From an uncultured cyanobacterium (GTDB taxonomy: Bacteria > Cyanobacteriota > Cyanobacteriia > PCC-6307 > Cyanobiaceae), in contig CAIOXF010000267.1 of the NCBI GenBank assembly GCA_903862155.1, positions 1 through 7,594 of the forward strand: DNA of 7,594 bases, given 5' to 3'. Below, in pieces: positions 6,193 to 7,594 of this stretch. The position numbers and the translations under genes are program-made. Below the pieces are notes generated by a model. The model was not told the DNA's origin and did no database searches. It saw nothing but the letters and a program-made list of their open reading frames with translations. The stretch's first letter is position 1. Each line of letters opens with the position of its first letter.

Positions 6193-6990
6193 CTAGAAGG
6201 CCCAGCCCGCCACGGATCCGCCCTCCCTGGTGAGGATGAGCAGCAGCTCCAGGCCGATCACCGTGATCAGGGTGCCGTAGATCCAGCGACTGGCCTGCTC
6301 CCCCAGCGCCACCTGCGAGCCGATCAGGGCCCCCACCATCCCCGCCAGCGACAGGGGCACCGCCCAGGCCCAGGCCACCTGCAGCCGCGCCGCGAACACC
6401 ACCAGCGCCACCACACAACCCGCGGCCCGCAGCACGATCTTCACGTGGTTGGCGCGCGCCAGATCCTGGCGGCCGAACCAGGCCAGGGCCAGCAGGGTCA
6501 TGGTGCCGGAACCCAGGGAGATGAAACCGGTCCAGAAGCCGATGGCCACCATCACCAGATGCAGCAGCGGCGTAACCACCAACTCCTCCCCCAGCCCCTC
6601 AGCCCCCTGCAACCAACGCTGGGGGCGCGCCAGCAGCAGCACCAGCACAATCACCAGCGAGGCAGCCACCGCCAGCAGCGCGCCGGCCGGCTCCAACCCA
6701 CTGCCCACCAGCGCCCCGGCCAGCGAACCGATCACGATCGCGGGCACCAGCTGCAGCGCCGTGCCCCACGGAATCACCCCGGCCTGGTGAAACCGCACGG
6801 TGGCGGTCACCGTGGAAATCGCCGCCGAGAGCCGGTTGGTGCCGTTGGCCAGCTCGGCCGGCAAGCCAAGCTCGATCATCGCCGGCACGGCCACCACGCC
6901 GCCACTGGCGGACACGGTGTTGATGAAGCCCCCCACCCCGCCGGCGAGGAGCAGGCCCGCCAGCTGGAAGGGGTCGGGGAAGGGGGCCAC
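6193..6990 (-). CDS. Sulfite exporter TauE/SafE family (TSUP) membrane protein
   Basis: Multi-pass inner-membrane transporter of the TSUP family; members are linked to export or import of sulfite, sulfoacetate, thiosulfate and other small anions, and the substrate here is unknown. The 265-residue protein has about eight hydrophobic segments in two homologous halves. The first half carries GGVGGFINTVSASGG (17-31), then VPAM, then GLPAELANGTNRL (42-54), the family signature. The second half begins near GFWTGFISLGSGTM. The start is GTG at 6990-6988. No ATG, GTG or TTG lies in frame between it and an upstream stop at 7017-7015, and no good Shine-Dalgarno is seen. The gene diverges from acnB and precedes the DAHP synthase gene by 35 nt. 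The neighbours do not reveal the cargo. Confidence 0.9.
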   Translation of the reverse strand: MAPFPDPFQLAGLLLAGGVGGFINTVSASGGVVAVPAMIELGLPAELANGTNRLSAAISTVTATVRFHQAGVIPWGTALQLVPAIVIGSLAGALVGSGLEPAGALLAVAASLVIVLVLLLARPQRWLQGAEGLGEELVVTPLLHLVMVAIGFWTGFISLGSGTMTLLALAWFGRQDLARANHVKIVLRAAGCVVALVVFAARLQVAWAWAVPLSLAGMVGALIGSQVALGEQASRWIYGTLITVIGLELLLILTREGGSVAGWAF

Positions 6991-7013
6991 GGCTTGCCGG
7001 TTCTGCAGCTCTG

Positions 7014-7030
7014 GTCACCAAAGGGGTGAC
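7014..7030. repeat. Inverted repeat between divergent TSUP and acnB genes
   Basis: GTCACC (7014-7019) and GGTGAC (7025-7030) form a 6-bp inverted repeat with a 5-nt spacer. It lies 23 nt upstream of the TSUP GTG and 43 nt upstream of the acnB ATG. The placement suits a shared operator. It is not an NtcA-type GTA-N8-TAC site. No convincing promoter hexamers were identified for either gene in this 83-nt spacer. Confidence 0.4.
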
Positions 7031-7073
7031 AGGCGGCACAGAACAATGGTGGAACGACCGTAGTGCAAACGGA

Positions 7074-7594
7074 ATGCCCGCTGCCCCTGTGTCCGCCGAC
7101 TCCTTCCTCGCCAGCTACCGCGCCGCCGCCGCCGAGCGCGAGGCCCAGGGCGTGCCGGCCCTGCCCCTGAGCGCCGAGGAAACGGCGGCCCTCACCGAGC
7201 TGCTGGTCCATCCCCCCGCCGGCGACGAGACGTTCATGCTGCACCTGCTCTCAGAACGCATCCCCCCCGGCGTGGATGAGGCCGCCTACGTGAAGGCCAG
7301 CTGGCTGAGCGCCGTGGCCCAGGGGGATGCGAGCAGCCCGCTGGTGAGCGCAGTGGAAGCCGTGAAGCTGCTGGCCACCATGATCGGCGGCTACAACGTG
7401 GGCGCCCTGATCGAGCTGCTCTCCAGCAGCGAGACGACCATCGCAGAGGCCGCCGCCGAGGGTCTCAGCCGCACCCTGCTCGTGTACGACGCGTACAACG
7501 ACGTGCTGGAGCTGGCGAACACCAATCCCTATGCCAAGCGGGTGATCGACAGCTGGGCCAATGGCGAGTGGTTCACCGCCAAGCCCGAACTGCC
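7074..7594 (+). CDS. acnB: Aconitate hydratase B, N-terminal part (3' end outside window)
   Basis: AcnB interconverts citrate and isocitrate via cis-aconitate using a [4Fe-4S] cluster. Family members have about 860 residues; 173 are visible here, with no stop before the window end. The visible part is the N-terminal HEAT-like domain specific to AcnB. It shows SFLASYRAAAAEREAQGVPA near the start, then LLVHPPAG, ERIPPGVDEAAYVKA, SPLVSAVEAVKLLATMIGGYNV and LIELL. This matches the start of bacterial AcnB (VPPGVDEAAYVKA and GTMQGGYNI in typical homologues). The cluster-binding cysteines and the active site lie beyond the window. The start ATG 7074 is preceded only by ACGGA, so translation initiation is weakly marked. 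The gene is divergent from the TSUP gene. Identity is secure from this domain; intactness cannot be judged. Confidence 0.93.
   Translation, partial: MPAAPVSADSFLASYRAAAAEREAQGVPALPLSAEETAALTELLVHPPAGDETFMLHLLSERIPPGVDEAAYVKASWLSAVAQGDASSPLVSAVEAVKLLATMIGGYNVGALIELLSSSETTIAEAAAEGLSRTLLVYDAYNDVLELANTNPYAKRVIDSWANGEWFTAKPEL

Noticed and set aside
5246..6196. 316-codon open frame on the + strand over the DAHP synthase gene
   Set aside because: Antisense to a fully conserved enzyme; the low-complexity His/Gly/Ala-rich product has no recognisable domain.
6158..6418. 87-residue N-terminal extension of the DAHP synthase frame
   Set aside because: It overlaps the TSUP coding region, is Gly/Ala-rich low complexity, and would make the enzyme far longer than its family. 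ATG 6157 gives the normal length.
6160..7029. 289-codon open frame on the + strand over the TSUP gene
   Set aside because: Antisense shadow with a Gln/His/Gly-rich, non-globular product; the - strand frame carries the TSUP signature instead.
1..7594. HIP1 octamers (GCGATCGC) and mobile, CRISPR or tRNA features
   Set aside because: Reading by eye found no full HIP1 octamer, no transposase, no direct-repeat array and no tRNA-like cloverleaf. Short GATCGC pieces occur but match GC-rich coding sequence.

Overview
The window looks like ordinary core chromosome from a unicellular picocyanobacterium, most likely of the Cyanobium/Synechococcus lineage. The base composition is GC-rich (estimated by eye). 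The gene set fits that lineage: a primary-like sigma factor without region 1.1, a phytol-kinase-type membrane protein, polyphosphate kinase 1, an AroF-type DAHP synthase and aconitase B, packed tightly. The lineage is an inference from protein content, not from a search. No mobile element, CRISPR array, RNA gene or clear horizontally acquired island was seen.

Left part (1-3935, + strand): the C-terminal half of an MFS transporter enters from the left edge. After a 66-nt gap containing a 9-bp inverted repeat comes a full-length polyphosphate kinase (ppk). A 206-nt spacer follows, holding a weak terminator-like hairpin and a candidate extended -10 promoter, and leads into a group 2-type sigma-70 factor gene.

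Middle (3941-4943): a phytol kinase/CTP-transferase-family membrane protein starts 5 nt after the sigma stop codon and is probably co-transcribed with it. It converges on a small, Trp-rich hypothetical gene on the - strand; the two stop codons are one base apart.

Right part (4944-7594): a 137-nt spacer, unusually dense in inverted repeats, includes a probable terminator. Transcribed toward it on the - strand are a TauE/SafE (TSUP) membrane transporter and then a type I DAHP synthase, 35 nt apart with a palindrome between them. Divergent from the TSUP gene, across an 83-nt spacer with another inverted repeat, begins acnB, which runs off the right edge.

Together the genes cover phosphate storage, transcriptional regulation, prenyl-alcohol salvage, entry into aromatic amino acid synthesis and citrate/isocitrate metabolism. 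They look like neighbouring housekeeping units rather than one pathway. No new biological system is evident. The observations most worth checking are the non-coding structures and the unrecognised small gene.
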